Source: Ectopseudomonas chengduensis (GTDB lineage: Bacteria; Pseudomonadota; Gammaproteobacteria; Pseudomonadales; Pseudomonadaceae). Taken from it: a stretch of DNA of 64,000 nucleotides. Position 1 is the first letter of the stretch. Each line of letters starts with the position of its first letter. Positions 17,310 to 25,820 of this stretch are shown here, piece after piece. The notes beneath the pieces are model-generated. The model did not search any database. It was not told where the DNA came from and saw nothing but the letters and a program-made list of their open reading frames with translations. The stretch covers positions 248,001 to 312,000 of the forward strand of contig NZ_FMZQ01000004.1 of NCBI RefSeq assembly GCF_900102635.1, given 5' to 3'. The translations under genes were made by a program, and so were the position numbers.

Positions 17310-17999
17310 ATGCTGCAAGGCTACGGCCCGATCATCGTCGAGGGCGCCTGGCTGACCCTGACTCTGGCTCTGTGTTCGATGGCGCTGGCCATCCTGCTCG
17401 GCCTCACCGGCGCTGCGCTGCGCCTCTCGCCACTGCGCTGGCTGGCCAATCTGGGCGACGCCTACGCCACCCTGATCCGGGGCATCCCCGACCTGGTGCT
17501 GATCCTGCTGATCTTCTATGGCGGTCAGGACCTGGTGAACCGCATCGCGCCCAGCCTGGGTTACACCGCCTACATCGACATCAACCCCTTCGTCGCCGGT
17601 GTGTTCACCATGGGCTTCATCTTCGGCGCCTATCTGTCGGAGACCTTCCGCGGCGCCTTTATGGCCATCGCCAAGGGCCAGGCCGAGGCCGGTGCAGCCT
17701 ATGGCATGAGCGGCGCCCAGGTGTTCTTGCGCATCCTGGTGCCGCAGATGATCCGCTTCGCCATTCCCGGCTTCACCAACAACTGGCTGGTGCTGACCAA
17801 GGCCACCGCGCTGATCTCGGTGGTCGGCCTGCAGGACATGATGTTCAAGGCCAAGAACGCCGCCGACGCCACCCGTGAACCCTTCACGTTCTATCTTGCC
17901 GTGGCGGGCCTGTACCTGCTGCTGACCAGCGTCTCGCTGCTGCTCCTGCGCGCCGTCGAAAAGCGTTACTCGGTCGGCGTTCGCACGGCTGAAATCTGA
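17310..17999 (+). CDS. Amino-acid ABC importer permease, HisQ/AotQ-like
   Basis: A 229-residue inner-membrane permease of the HisQ type, with an N-terminal ILLGLTGAALRL segment, YATLIRGIPDLVLILLIFYGG and the EAA loop for ATPase contact (YLSETFRGAFMAIAKGQAEAGAAYGM). It pairs with the HisM-like protein encoded 11 bases downstream. Together with the binding protein and the ATPase it would move basic amino acids, or in this context perhaps beta-Asp-Arg, across the inner membrane. Confidence 0.93.
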   Translation: MLQGYGPIIVEGAWLTLTLALCSMALAILLGLTGAALRLSPLRWLANLGDAYATLIRGIPDLVLILLIFYGGQDLVNRIAPSLGYTAYIDINPFVAGVFTMGFIFGAYLSETFRGAFMAIAKGQAEAGAAYGMSGAQVFLRILVPQMIRFAIPGFTNNWLVLTKATALISVVGLQDMMFKAKNAADATREPFTFYLAVAGLYLLLTSVSLLLLRAVEKRYSVGVRTAEI

Positions 18000-18010
18000 G
18001 GATCACGTCC

Positions 18011-18706
18011 ATGCTCGATTTCCATCTGATCCTCTCCAGCCTGCCGCTGTATGCCAGCGGTCTGCTGGTCACCTTCGAGCTGCTGCTGATCGCCCTCGCC
18101 CTGGGCCTGCTGCTGGCTCTGCCGTTGGCCCTGATGCGGGTGTCGCGCTCGCCGCTGGTGAACTTCCCAGCCTGGCTCTATACCTACGTGATTCGCGGCA
18201 CGCCGATGCTGGTACAGCTATTTCTGCTCTACTACGGCCTGGCCCAGTTCGACGTCATCCGCGACAGCTTCATGTGGCCGTACTTTTCCAGCGCCACCTT
18301 CTGCGCCTGCCTGGCCTTCGCCATCAACACCAGCGCCTACACGGCGGAGATTCTGGCCGGCAGCCTCAAGGCCACGCCGCCCGGCGAGATCGAGGCAGCC
18401 AGGGCCATGGGCATGTCACGCGCCCAGCTCTACCGGCGCATCCTGCTGCCTTCGGCCATGCGCCGCGCGCTGCCGCAGTACAGCAACGAGGTGATCATGA
18501 TGCTGCACACCACTTCGCTGGCCTCGCTGGTGACGCTCATCGACCTCACCGGTGCAGCCCGCACCATCAGCTCGCAGTACTACATGCCGTTCGAGGCCTT
18601 CATCACCGCCGGCCTGTTCTATCTGGTGCTGACGGTGGGCCTGGTGCGCCTGTTCAAATACGCCGAACTGCGCTGGCTGGCCCACCTGACCCCACGCAAG
18701 CATTAA
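18011..18706 (+). CDS. Amino-acid ABC importer permease, HisM/AotM-like
   Basis: A 231-residue membrane protein, the second permease half. It contains YTYVIRGTPMLVQLFLLYYGL and the EAA loop (YTAEILAGSLKATPPGEIEAARAMGM), both typical of HisM/ArtM proteins. It starts 11 bases after the first permease and ends 12 before the hydrolase gene, so translation is likely coupled through the operon. Confidence 0.93.
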   Translation: MLDFHLILSSLPLYASGLLVTFELLLIALALGLLLALPLALMRVSRSPLVNFPAWLYTYVIRGTPMLVQLFLLYYGLAQFDVIRDSFMWPYFSSATFCACLAFAINTSAYTAEILAGSLKATPPGEIEAARAMGMSRAQLYRRILLPSAMRRALPQYSNEVIMMLHTTSLASLVTLIDLTGAARTISSQYYMPFEAFITAGLFYLVLTVGLVRLFKYAELRWLAHLTPRKH

Positions 18707-18718
18707 CAAGGAAGCCCT

Positions 18719-19831
18719 ATGCAACGTATCGACCATCCACTGCCCTGGAGCCCGACCGGAACCAGCCGTCACCTCAGCGTGCTGCGTTACGGCAGCGGCC
18801 CGTGCAAGGCCTACATCCAGGCCAGCCTGCATGCCGACGAGCTGCCGGGCATGCGCGTGGCGGTGGAACTCAGGCGTCGTCTGCAGCAGCTGGAAAGCGC
18901 CGGACGCCTGACCGGCGTGATCGAACTGGTACCGGTGGCCAACCCCATTGGCCTGAGCCAGCTGTTCCAGGCGGCGGTCCAGGGCCGCTTCGAATTCGCC
19001 AGCGGCAGGAACTTCAACCGCGATTTCGTCGATCTGGCGGCCGCGGTCGCAGCGCATGTGGAGGGGCACCTGGGCAGCGACGAAGCGAGCAACGTGCGCC
19101 TGATTCGCCGCGCCATGAACGAGGCGCTGGACGCCCTGCCCGCGCCGGCCTCGGAGCTGGAAGGCATGCAGCGTCTGCTGCTGCGTCATGCCTGCGATGC
19201 CGACATCGTGCTCGACCTGCACTGCGACTTCGAGGCCGCGGTGCACCTGTACAGCGCGCCGCAGCACTGGCCGGCCCTGCGCCCTCTGGCGGCGCGTCTG
19301 CAGGCCGGCGCGGTGCTGCTGGCCGAGGATTCCGGCGGCAGCTCGTTCGACGAGGCCTGCGCCATGCCCTGGCAACGACTGCGCCAGCGTTTCCCCGAAG
19401 CCGAGATTCCCCTGGCCTGCCTGGCCACCACCGTAGAGCTGGGCGGCATGGCCGACACCGAAGCCGAACGCGCGGTAGCCAGCGCCGAGGCGATTCTGGC
19501 CTTCCTCGCCGAGCGGGGACTGATCGCCGGCGACTGGCCGGCAGCGCCGGAACACTGCTGCGAGGCCACGCCCTTTGCCGGCGCGCAGTACGCCCTCGCC
19601 CCACATCCGGGCGTGGTCAGCTTCTTCAAGCAGCCGGGCGAGTGGGTCGAACACGGCGAGGCACTGTTCGAGGTGATCGACCCCTTGAGCGAGCAGCACA
19701 GCATCGTCCGCGCCGAAACCTGCGGCGTGCTCTATGCCCGCGAGCGCATGCGCTTCGCCCGCCCCGGCCTGTGGCTGGCCAAGGTCGCCGGGGCAACGCC
19801 CATTCGCCAGGGTCGCCTGCTCAGCGACTGA
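18719..19831 (+). CDS. AspA/AstE-like zinc hydrolase (M14 family) within the importer operon
   Basis: A 370-residue protein of the succinylglutamate desuccinylase/aspartoacylase branch of the M14 metallopeptidases. Likely zinc ligands are His and Glu in ASLHADELPGM and the histidine in VLDLHCDFE; the likely catalytic Glu is in TVELGGMAD. A C-terminal beta-barrel with FKQPGEWVEHGEALFEVIDP resembles the barrel found in this family. No signal peptide, so it acts in the cytoplasm. Its place between permease and ATPase genes suggests it acts on what the transporter brings in; splitting beta-Asp-Arg or an arginine derivative is the obvious hypothesis. Plain succinylarginine or N-acyl chemistry remains possible. 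Confidence 0.82.
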   Translation: MQRIDHPLPWSPTGTSRHLSVLRYGSGPCKAYIQASLHADELPGMRVAVELRRRLQQLESAGRLTGVIELVPVANPIGLSQLFQAAVQGRFEFASGRNFNRDFVDLAAAVAAHVEGHLGSDEASNVRLIRRAMNEALDALPAPASELEGMQRLLLRHACDADIVLDLHCDFEAAVHLYSAPQHWPALRPLAARLQAGAVLLAEDSGGSSFDEACAMPWQRLRQRFPEAEIPLACLATTVELGGMADTEAERAVASAEAILAFLAERGLIAGDWPAAPEHCCEATPFAGAQYALAPHPGVVSFFKQPGEWVEHGEALFEVIDPLSEQHSIVRAETCGVLYARERMRFARPGLWLAKVAGATPIRQGRLLSD

Positions 19832-19855
19832 CTCATGCCCTAAGAGAACAACAAC

Positions 19856-20620
19856 ATGTACAAACTCGAAGTTCAGGACCTGCACAAACGCTACGGTAGC
19901 CACGAGGTGATCCGCGGCGTATCGATGGCTGCCAAGGCCGGCGACGTGATCAGCATCATCGGCTCCAGCGGCTCGGGCAAGAGCACCTTCCTGCGCTGCA
20001 TCAACCTGCTGGAGCAGCCGCATGCCGGTCGCATCCAGCTCAATGGCGAAGAGCTCAGGCTGGTCGCCAATCGCGGCGGCGCGCTCAAGGCCGCCGACGC
20101 CAAGCAGTTGCAGCGTATGCGCTCGCGTCTGGCCATGGTGTTCCAGCACTTCAATCTGTGGTCGCACATGAGCGCCCTGGACAACGTCATGGAAGCGCCG
20201 GTGCACGTACTCGGTCAGAGCAAGGCCGAGGCGCGCGACAGGGCCGAGCACTACCTGGCCAAGGTCGGCGTCGCGCACCGCAAGGACGCCTACCCGGCGC
20301 ACATGTCCGGCGGCGAGCAGCAGCGCGTAGCCATCGCCCGCGCCCTGGCCATGGAGCCGGAGGTGATGCTGTTCGACGAGCCCACCTCGGCCCTCGACCC
20401 CGAGCTGGTCGGCGAGGTGCTCAAGGTAATGCAGGACCTGGCCACCGAAGGTCGCACCATGGTGGTGGTGACCCACGAAATGGGTTTTGCCCGCGAGGTG
20501 TCCAACCAGCTGATGTTCCTGCACAAGGGTCTGGTGGAAGAACAGGGCCACCCGCGCGAGGTATTGGCCAACCCGCAGTCCGAGCGCCTGCAGCAGTTTC
20601 TCTGCGGCAGCCTCAAGTAA
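19856..20620 (+). CDS. Amino-acid ABC importer ATPase, HisP/AotP-like
   Basis: A 254-residue ABC ATPase of the polar amino-acid uptake class. It has Walker A GSSGSGKST, the Q-loop region MVFQHFNLW, the signature MSGGEQQRVAIARALA, Walker B VMLFDEPTSALDPELVG and the H-loop VVVTHEMGFAREV. It forms the energy-coupling dimer for the two permeases encoded upstream, with the hydrolase gene in between. Last gene of the importer operon. Confidence 0.95.
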   Translation: MYKLEVQDLHKRYGSHEVIRGVSMAAKAGDVISIIGSSGSGKSTFLRCINLLEQPHAGRIQLNGEELRLVANRGGALKAADAKQLQRMRSRLAMVFQHFNLWSHMSALDNVMEAPVHVLGQSKAEARDRAEHYLAKVGVAHRKDAYPAHMSGGEQQRVAIARALAMEPEVMLFDEPTSALDPELVGEVLKVMQDLATEGRTMVVVTHEMGFAREVSNQLMFLHKGLVEEQGHPREVLANPQSERLQQFLCGSLK

Positions 20621-20689
20621 GCGAAACAGGCGCACGGCGGGCGGCTTCGGATACACTGCGCGCCATCGCCAGACCGGATCAGCCCAGCC

Positions 20690-21619
20690 ATGCCGAGCAG
20701 CTCGTCGTCTTCCGCCACCGTTTACAGCGCCCCCATCCTGCGCAAGCTGGCCGAGGTCGCGCCACAGCTGCAGCCCTCGCTGCGCAAGGTGGCCGACTTC
20801 ATCCTGCGCCATCCGCTGAAGGCCGCAACTCTGACCATCGAAGAGCTGGCGCAGGCCACGCAGACCTCGCCTGCGGCGGTCAACCGTCTGGCCAAGGCCA
20901 TGGAGCTGCGCGGCTACATCAGCCTGAAGGCCGAGCTGGTCGCCACCCTGCAGGACATGGTGTCGCCGGTGGACAAGCTGCGCGACGAGCTGGCGCAGCG
21001 CCCGGACGGGGCCTTCGGTCTGCATGAACATCTGCAGATCGCCAGCAGCAATCTCGGCGCGGCGGCCAGCAACAATGACGCCGCCGTGTTCGAGGCAGTG
21101 ATCGGGCGCCTGCTCGGGGCGCGCCGCATCTACATTCTCGGCTTCGGCAACAGCGCCTACATGGCCGGCCTGGCTGCGGCCAACCTGGTGCCCTTCTGCG
21201 ATGACGCCACCGCCATCAGTATGGAAGGCGGCAACGAGAACGCCGCCTACCGCCTGGCCGCCATCACCGAGCGCGACGTGCTGCTGACCATCTCCCTGCC
21301 GCGCTATTCGCTCGACACCCTGCAACTGGCGCGTTTTGCCCGCGAACGCGGCGCCTGCGTGCTGGCCATCACCGACTCGCCCGCCTCGCCGCTGGTGGAG
21401 ATCGCCGAGTACAGCCTGTTCGCCCCCGCCGAACACCCGGTGCTGATCAGCTCCAATGCCGCCGTGCTGGCCCTGATCGAAGCCCTGGTGGCAGGTGTCA
21501 TGGCGCGTAACAAGGAGGCGGTAAGCCTCGCCCAGGAACTGACCGAAAGCGTCATGGCCTATCTGCACGTACCCGGCACCGAGCGCGCGCCGCGCAAGCC
21601 TCGCAAACGGCGCCCCTGA
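20690..21619 (+). CDS. RpiR-family transcription regulator
   Basis: A 309-residue regulator with an N-terminal HTH_6 domain (KVADFILRHPLKAATLTIEELAQATQTSPAAVNRLAKAMELRGY, about residues 28-75) and a C-terminal SIS domain (residues 130-280, with RIYILGFGNSAYMAGLAA and SLPRYSLDTLQLARFARERGA). SIS domains usually bind sugar phosphates, but RpiR proteins also govern amino-acid catabolism. It follows the importer operon by 69 bases. It is the only regulator in the locus and so the prime candidate to control it, probably through the palindromes at 16094-16469. Confidence 0.9.
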   Translation: MPSSSSSSATVYSAPILRKLAEVAPQLQPSLRKVADFILRHPLKAATLTIEELAQATQTSPAAVNRLAKAMELRGYISLKAELVATLQDMVSPVDKLRDELAQRPDGAFGLHEHLQIASSNLGAAASNNDAAVFEAVIGRLLGARRIYILGFGNSAYMAGLAAANLVPFCDDATAISMEGGNENAAYRLAAITERDVLLTISLPRYSLDTLQLARFARERGACVLAITDSPASPLVEIAEYSLFAPAEHPVLISSNAAVLALIEALVAGVMARNKEAVSLAQELTESVMAYLHVPGTERAPRKPRKRRP

Positions 21620-21840
21620 GCTGACGATACGCACCAAGTCAAAGCCAAAGCTGTCTCAACGATCAGAAAAAGTGCAGAGCGGCGCCCAACGCACTCTGCA
21701 TAAATTTCTTCATCCAATTGATTTTAAAAGACTATTTACGACATATAGAATTGGCGCCGTTTTTGCTCTAGCAGCTCCAGCCTGACCGCATGGACAGGTT
21801 TAAAAATCATAACGACACGTCTTAACCATCAGGAGCTTTC
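21620..21840 (+). promoter_or_regulatory. AT-rich promoter region of the Tsx-like gene
   Basis: AT-rich stretch (21695-21760 especially) with GTGCAGAG facing CTCTGCA around 21672-21700 and the string CATAAATTTCTT at 21699-21710. The latter resembles CATAAATATTTCTT at 16265 in the divergent control region, hinting at a shared operator. A clear -35/-10 pair was not assigned. Confidence 0.4.
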
Positions 21841-22647
21841 ATGAATCGCACTCTCTCTTCGCTGGCGCTCGCCGGCGGTCTGCTGGCAGGCGGTCAGGCC
21901 GTCGCCGGCGATCTGCTGCAGTGGCAGAACAACAGCCTGACCTACCTCTATGGCCAGGACTTCAAGATCGACCCGGAGATTCAGCAGACCGTCACCTTCG
22001 AGCACGCCAGCGGCTGGAGCTTCGGTGACCTGTTCCTGTTCGTCGACGTGATCAAATACAACACCGATGCCACCAACGGCGCCGGTGACGGCCACACCTT
22101 CTATGGCGAGTTCAGCCCGCGCTTCTCGTTGGGCAAGATCACCGGTGCCGACTTCTCCTTCGGCCCGATCAAGGACGTGCTGATCTCCACCACCTACGAG
22201 TTCGGTGAAGACGACGTCGAGTCCTACCTGATCGGCCCGGCGGTCGACCTGGACATCCCCGGCTTCGACTACTTCCAGCTCAACACCTACCTGCGTACCA
22301 CCGATGGCAGCCGCCCTGGCAGCAACGTCTGGCAGATCACCCCGGTGTGGAGCTACACCATCCCGGTAGGCGAATCGGACATTCTCATCGACGGTTTCAT
22401 GGACTGGGTGGTGGACAACGACAGCAATCGCCGTGGCGACTACCACGCCAACCTGCACTTCAACCCACAGATCAAGTACGACCTGGGCAAGGCGCTGAAG
22501 TGGGGCGAGAAGCAGCTGTACGTGGGTATCGAGTACGACTACTGGAAGAACAAGTACGGTATCAAGGACGGCGGTTTCGTCAGCGACAACTTCGTCGGTT
22601 CGACCGACCAGAACACCGCCAGCCTGTTAGTCAAGGCACACTTCTGA
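21841..22647 (+). CDS. Tsx-like outer-membrane channel
   Basis: A 268-residue protein with a signal peptide (MNRTLSSLALAGGLLAGGQA) and the Tsx/nucleoside-channel pattern: LLQWQNNSLTYLYGQDFKID, WSFGDLFLFVDVIKYN, HTFYGEFSPRFSLGKIT and a terminal aromatic strand (SLLVKAHF). Tsx proteins are 12-strand beta-barrels for small solutes, often nucleosides. Here it follows the RpiR gene and the importer, so it may admit a degradation product of cyanophycin rather than nucleosides. That role is inferred from position only. Confidence 0.85.
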   Translation: MNRTLSSLALAGGLLAGGQAVAGDLLQWQNNSLTYLYGQDFKIDPEIQQTVTFEHASGWSFGDLFLFVDVIKYNTDATNGAGDGHTFYGEFSPRFSLGKITGADFSFGPIKDVLISTTYEFGEDDVESYLIGPAVDLDIPGFDYFQLNTYLRTTDGSRPGSNVWQITPVWSYTIPVGESDILIDGFMDWVVDNDSNRRGDYHANLHFNPQIKYDLGKALKWGEKQLYVGIEYDYWKNKYGIKDGGFVSDNFVGSTDQNTASLLVKAHF

Positions 22648-22671
22648 GACGCGCCTGCGCGCTTACTGGCC

Positions 22672-22695
22672 AAGGTCGCAGCAACTTGCGACCTT
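22672..22695. other. Hairpin after the Tsx-like gene
   Basis: AAGGTCGCA pairs perfectly with TGCGACCTT around a six-base loop, 25 bases after the Tsx-like stop. No T-run follows, so terminator function is only possible. Confidence 0.45.
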
Positions 22696-22767
22696 CTGCC
22701 AATGCCATCGGGCAGCCTGACGTGATTAGCTGCCCAGCATCACCAGACCTTCACCCAAGGATGGACG

Positions 22768-23613
22768 ATGCCACCGCGTATCCTGCTGCTTACCTGCCTC
22801 GCCATGCTGGCCTTCGCCGGCAACTCGCTACTGTGCCGCCTGGCGCTGCGTGAAACGGAAATCGACGCGGCCAGTTTCACGGCTATCCGCCTGCTCGCCG
22901 GCGCCCTGACGCTGTGGCTGCTGCTCAAGCTGAGGCAGACCGGGCAACCCATCGCCGGCAATTGGCCTGGCGCGCTGGCGCTGTTCACCTATGCGGCGGC
23001 CTTCTCCTTTGCTTACCTGCAACTGGATACCGGCGTCGGCGCCCTACTGCTGTTCGGCGCCGTGCAGTTGAGCATGCTGCTGTGGGGCTTGCTGCGTGGC
23101 GAGCGTCTGGGGCTGGGCACCAGTCTCGGTACGGCGCTGGCCACGGCCGGCCTGCTGGCGCTGCTGCTACCCGGTGCCAGTGCGCCCCCGCTGCTGGCGG
23201 CCTTGCTGATGCTGCTGGCCGGCGTGGCCTGGGGCGCGTACTCGCTGCTCGGGCGCGGCCAGGGTGATCCGCTGGCCGTGACCACCGGTAACTTTCTGCG
23301 TGCGGCACCGCTGGCCGTGCTGCTGGCGCTGGTGCTGTTGTCGCAACTGAACTGGGATGGGCCTGGCCTGTTCTACGCGGTGTTGTCCGGCGCCCTGACC
23401 TCGGGTGTCGGTTACGCCATCTGGTACAGCGCGCTGCCCGGCCTGCGCGCCAGTCAGGCCGCCACGGTGCAGTTGAGCGTGCCGATTCTCGCCGCGCTCG
23501 GCGGCAGCCTGCTGCTGAGCGAAGCGCTGTCTCTGCGCCTGACCTTGAGCGCCGTTGCCGTGCTCGGCGGTATCGCGCTGGTACTGGGCAGTCGGCAACG
23601 TGCCGGGAGCTAA
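22768..23613 (+). CDS. EamA/DMT-family transporter
   Basis: A 281-residue inner-membrane protein with about ten hydrophobic segments in two EamA repeats. The first starts at LAMLAFAGNSLLCRLALRETEIDAASFTAIRLLAGAL and the second at LLMLLAGVAWGAYSLLGRGQGDPLAVTTGNFLRAAPLA. Family members export amino acids, metabolites or drugs. It stands alone between the Tsx-like gene and a lipoprotein gene. Substrate unknown. Confidence 0.88.
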   Translation: MPPRILLLTCLAMLAFAGNSLLCRLALRETEIDAASFTAIRLLAGALTLWLLLKLRQTGQPIAGNWPGALALFTYAAAFSFAYLQLDTGVGALLLFGAVQLSMLLWGLLRGERLGLGTSLGTALATAGLLALLLPGASAPPLLAALLMLLAGVAWGAYSLLGRGQGDPLAVTTGNFLRAAPLAVLLALVLLSQLNWDGPGLFYAVLSGALTSGVGYAIWYSALPGLRASQAATVQLSVPILAALGGSLLLSEALSLRLTLSAVAVLGGIALVLGSRQRAGS

Positions 23614-23667
23614 TGGCGCGTGCAGTGGTCTTCTATCCTGAACTCATAACGTCCAGGGAAGATCACC

Positions 23668-24141
23668 ATGCACCGTCTGCTTCGTCTTTGCCTCGTTGCC
23701 CTACTTGCAGCAGGCCTGAGCGCCTGCGCCAGCCTGAGCAATCGTGATCCGCTACGGGTCGACCTGGTCGGCCTGGAACCGTTGCCCGGTCAGGGCCTGG
23801 AGGTACGCTTCGCGGTCAAGCTACGGGTGCAGAACCCCAATGACAGCGCGGTGAGTTTCAACGGCATGGCACTGGATCTGGATGTGAACGGCCAGCCGCT
23901 GGCCAGTGGCGTCAGCGACCAGAGCGGCAGCGTGCCACGTTTCGGCGAGACGGTATTGAGCGTACCGGTGAGCATTTCAGCGTTTTCAGTGATGCGTCAG
24001 GCGTGGGGCGTGGCCGGTTATCAACCTGGCCAGGAGGTGCCCTACATGCTGCGTGGCAAACTCGCCGACGGCCTGTTCGGCACCCGCCGCTTCAGTGACA
24101 GCGGTATCCTGAACTGGCCGCAACCGCCAAGCCCCTACTGA
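23668..24141 (+). CDS. LEA type 2 (WHy-domain) lipoprotein
   Basis: A 157-residue lipoprotein with lipobox LSAC (Cys20) after a short hydrophobic stretch. The mature part is a single WHy/LEA-14 domain: LVGLEPLPGQGLEVRFAVKLRVQNPNDSAVSFNGMALDLDVNGQPLASG. This domain is linked to desiccation and stress tolerance. The ASL after the lipidated Cys lacks Asp at +2, so outer-membrane sorting is expected. It stands alone with its own ribosome site. Confidence 0.85.
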   Translation: MHRLLRLCLVALLAAGLSACASLSNRDPLRVDLVGLEPLPGQGLEVRFAVKLRVQNPNDSAVSFNGMALDLDVNGQPLASGVSDQSGSVPRFGETVLSVPVSISAFSVMRQAWGVAGYQPGQEVPYMLRGKLADGLFGTRRFSDSGILNWPQPPSPY

Positions 24142-24167
24142 AGCAGGAGCCGGCGGTTACACGGCGA

Positions 24168-24977
24168 TCAGGCCGCCTGACGACTGCTGCGCGAAGCTAC
24201 TCGGCGGTGACAGGCGTCACCGAAGGCCTGGAAGATCTTCACCGAATCCGGGTTCTTCGCCGCCTGCCATTCCGGGTGCCACTGCACCGCGAACAGGAAG
24301 GGGGACAGGCTCGGCGCGTGGATCGCCTCGATCAGGCCATCCTCGGCGGTGGCCAGCACTTCCAGTCCCTTGCCCAGGTTGCGAATCGCCTGGCCGTGCA
24401 GGGAGTTGACCTGAATCTCGTCCTTGCCCATCAACTCGGCGAACCAGCTGCCAGCCACCGGACGCACGCTGTGGCTGGCTGCGTACTGCACCTCGACCGG
24501 ATCATCGGGGTTTTCGCGATGGTCGTTGAAACCAGGCTCGGCGTAGACCTTCTGGTAGATGTCGCCGCCCAGCGCCACGTTGATTTCCTGCATGCCACGG
24601 CAGATGCCGAAGATCGGCAGACCGCGAGCGATGGCGGCACGAATCAGCGGTAGATCGAACAGGTCGCGGTCGCGATCCTGGCCCTTGTTCGGTGTTTCGT
24701 TCTCCTGACCATAGAGCGCCGGGTCGATGTTGCTGCCGGCACCGGTGAGGTAAACACCATCGGCCATATCCAGATACTGCTCGAGATCCTCGATGCCGCA
24801 GCAGGTGGGCACCAATACCGGCACGCAACCGGAGAACTCGACCAGAGGCTGGATGTATTTGTGAGTCATTACTTGATAGTCGTGGCCCTTGCGCTCTTGA
24901 GCGCCCATGGACATCAACACGACGGGCTTGCGGAGATTGTTCTTGCTAGGAGTGCTGCGGATCTTGTTGTCGGACAT
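24168..24977 (-). CDS. Class I glutamine-amidotransferase-like hydrolase, PuuD/PauD type
   Basis: A 269-residue protein of peptidase family C26. The nucleophile Cys is in PIFGICRGMQEINVALGGDIYQ and the His-Glu pair in FAVQWHPEWQ; VYLTGAGSNIDPALYG is typical of gamma-glutamyl-GABA hydrolases. It would cleave gamma-glutamyl-GABA or a related gamma-glutamyl amide in polyamine breakdown. Other polyamine genes are not adjacent, so the exact substrate is open. It is preceded by an unusually long leader with strong secondary structure. Confidence 0.86.
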   Translation of the reverse strand: MSDNKIRSTPSKNNLRKPVVLMSMGAQERKGHDYQVMTHKYIQPLVEFSGCVPVLVPTCCGIEDLEQYLDMADGVYLTGAGSNIDPALYGQENETPNKGQDRDRDLFDLPLIRAAIARGLPIFGICRGMQEINVALGGDIYQKVYAEPGFNDHRENPDDPVEVQYAASHSVRPVAGSWFAELMGKDEIQVNSLHGQAIRNLGKGLEVLATAEDGLIEAIHAPSLSPFLFAVQWHPEWQAAKNPDSVKIFQAFGDACHRRVASRSSRQAA

Positions 24978-25103
24978 ACGTCACCTTGGGACAGGCCGGG
25001 CCTATCGTTGCTGTGCAGACCGGTAGCCAGCAGAACACTCTGCTGTAGCACCTCCGGCCTGTTTGGCTAACCCCGTGCACCGAGACTCATCCTGAGCCTG
25101 AGT

Positions 25104-25184
25104 GCCGCCTTCCGACGGCGGCTCGAACCGGGTCAACTCCATCCAGAGAGGGGGCTGCAGCGACGCTGCCCGCTACCCGGTTCG
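25104..25184. other. Strongly structured segment in a long intergenic region
   Basis: The 466-base gap 24978-25443 holds no gene. Within it are nested palindromes: GCCGCC (25104-25109) with GGCGGC (25117-25122), and CGAACCGGGT (25124-25133) with ACCCGGTTCG (25175-25184), a perfect 10-base stem that encloses GCAGCG-A-CGCTGC. A smaller stem CCAGGC / GCCTGG lies at 25311-25330. If transcribed leftward it would be part of the puuD-like leader; it could also be a small RNA. The rest (25200-25400) is AT-rich without other recognised elements. Confidence 0.45.
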
Positions 25185-25406
25185 GCAACGGAATCTGCAG
25201 CCAGTCTGCCCGAGCCGTAAAATATGTCAAACAAATCTGCTCAAGATTTTCTGGTAAGCCATTTATCGCACAACAAGTGAACGCCCATTAAAAGGCGCTC
25301 TAAGGGCAATCCAGGCAAACTACCGCCTGGCAAGAAGTCCAATATTTAAAACACCCGTATCTCAAGGGCTGCAGGTCCTAGAGCGACGCCAGCGAACAAA
25401 ACCCTA

Positions 25407-25412
25407 TATAAT
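25407..25412 (+). promoter_or_regulatory. -10 box (TATAAT) upstream of yjdM
   Basis: A perfect TATAAT lies 32 bases before the yjdM start, placing transcription start near 25419. No good -35 hexamer is seen at the expected spacing. Confidence 0.5.
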
Positions 25413-25443
25413 CTGCGGTTTCTCACTGCACCGAGGACACCCC

Positions 25444-25785
25444 TTGACCGCTCTGCCGCCCTGCCCCAAATGCAACTCCGAATACACCTACGAAGACGGC
25501 GATCAACTGGTCTGCCCCGAGTGCGCCCATGAGTGGAAAGCTGGCGAGAATACCGACGGCGGTGATGACGCGCGGGTGATCAAGGATTCGGTTGGCAACC
25601 TGCTGCAGGACGGCGACACCATCACCGTGATCAAGGACCTCAAGGTCAAGGGCTCGTCACTGGTGGTCAAGGTCGGCACCAAGGTGAAGAACATTCGCCT
25701 GGTCGACGGCGATCACGACATCGACTGCAAGATCGATGGCATCGGCGCGATGAAGCTCAAGTCCGAGTTCGTACGCAAGGTGTGA
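25444..25785 (+). CDS. yjdM: Zinc-ribbon protein YjdM (PhnA family)
   Basis: A 113-residue protein with an N-terminal zinc ribbon formed by two CxxC pairs ([21 protein letters not shown]) and the C-terminal PhnA domain ([40 protein letters not shown]). Despite the old name it is not a phosphonate hydrolase; its role is not settled. The start codon is TTG, supported by the family-typical N terminus and a ribosome site (gagga) just upstream. Confidence 0.93.
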   Translation: MTALPPCPKCNSEYTYEDGDQLVCPECAHEWKAGENTDGGDDARVIKDSVGNLLQDGDTITVIKDLKVKGSSLVVKVGTKVKNIRLVDGDHDIDCKIDGIGAMKLKSEFVRKV

Positions 25786-25820
25786 CGCTCCGCCGCCGCT
25801 CGCAACGGGTGGCGGCCCGC

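Noticed and set aside
18416..21637. A 1073-codon open frame on the minus strand across the importer, hydrolase and RpiR genes
   Set aside because: It is antisense to six well-supported genes with clear motifs; its translation is low in hydrophobic structure and rich in Gly/Ala/His/Gln/Arg, as expected from GC-rich codon complement.
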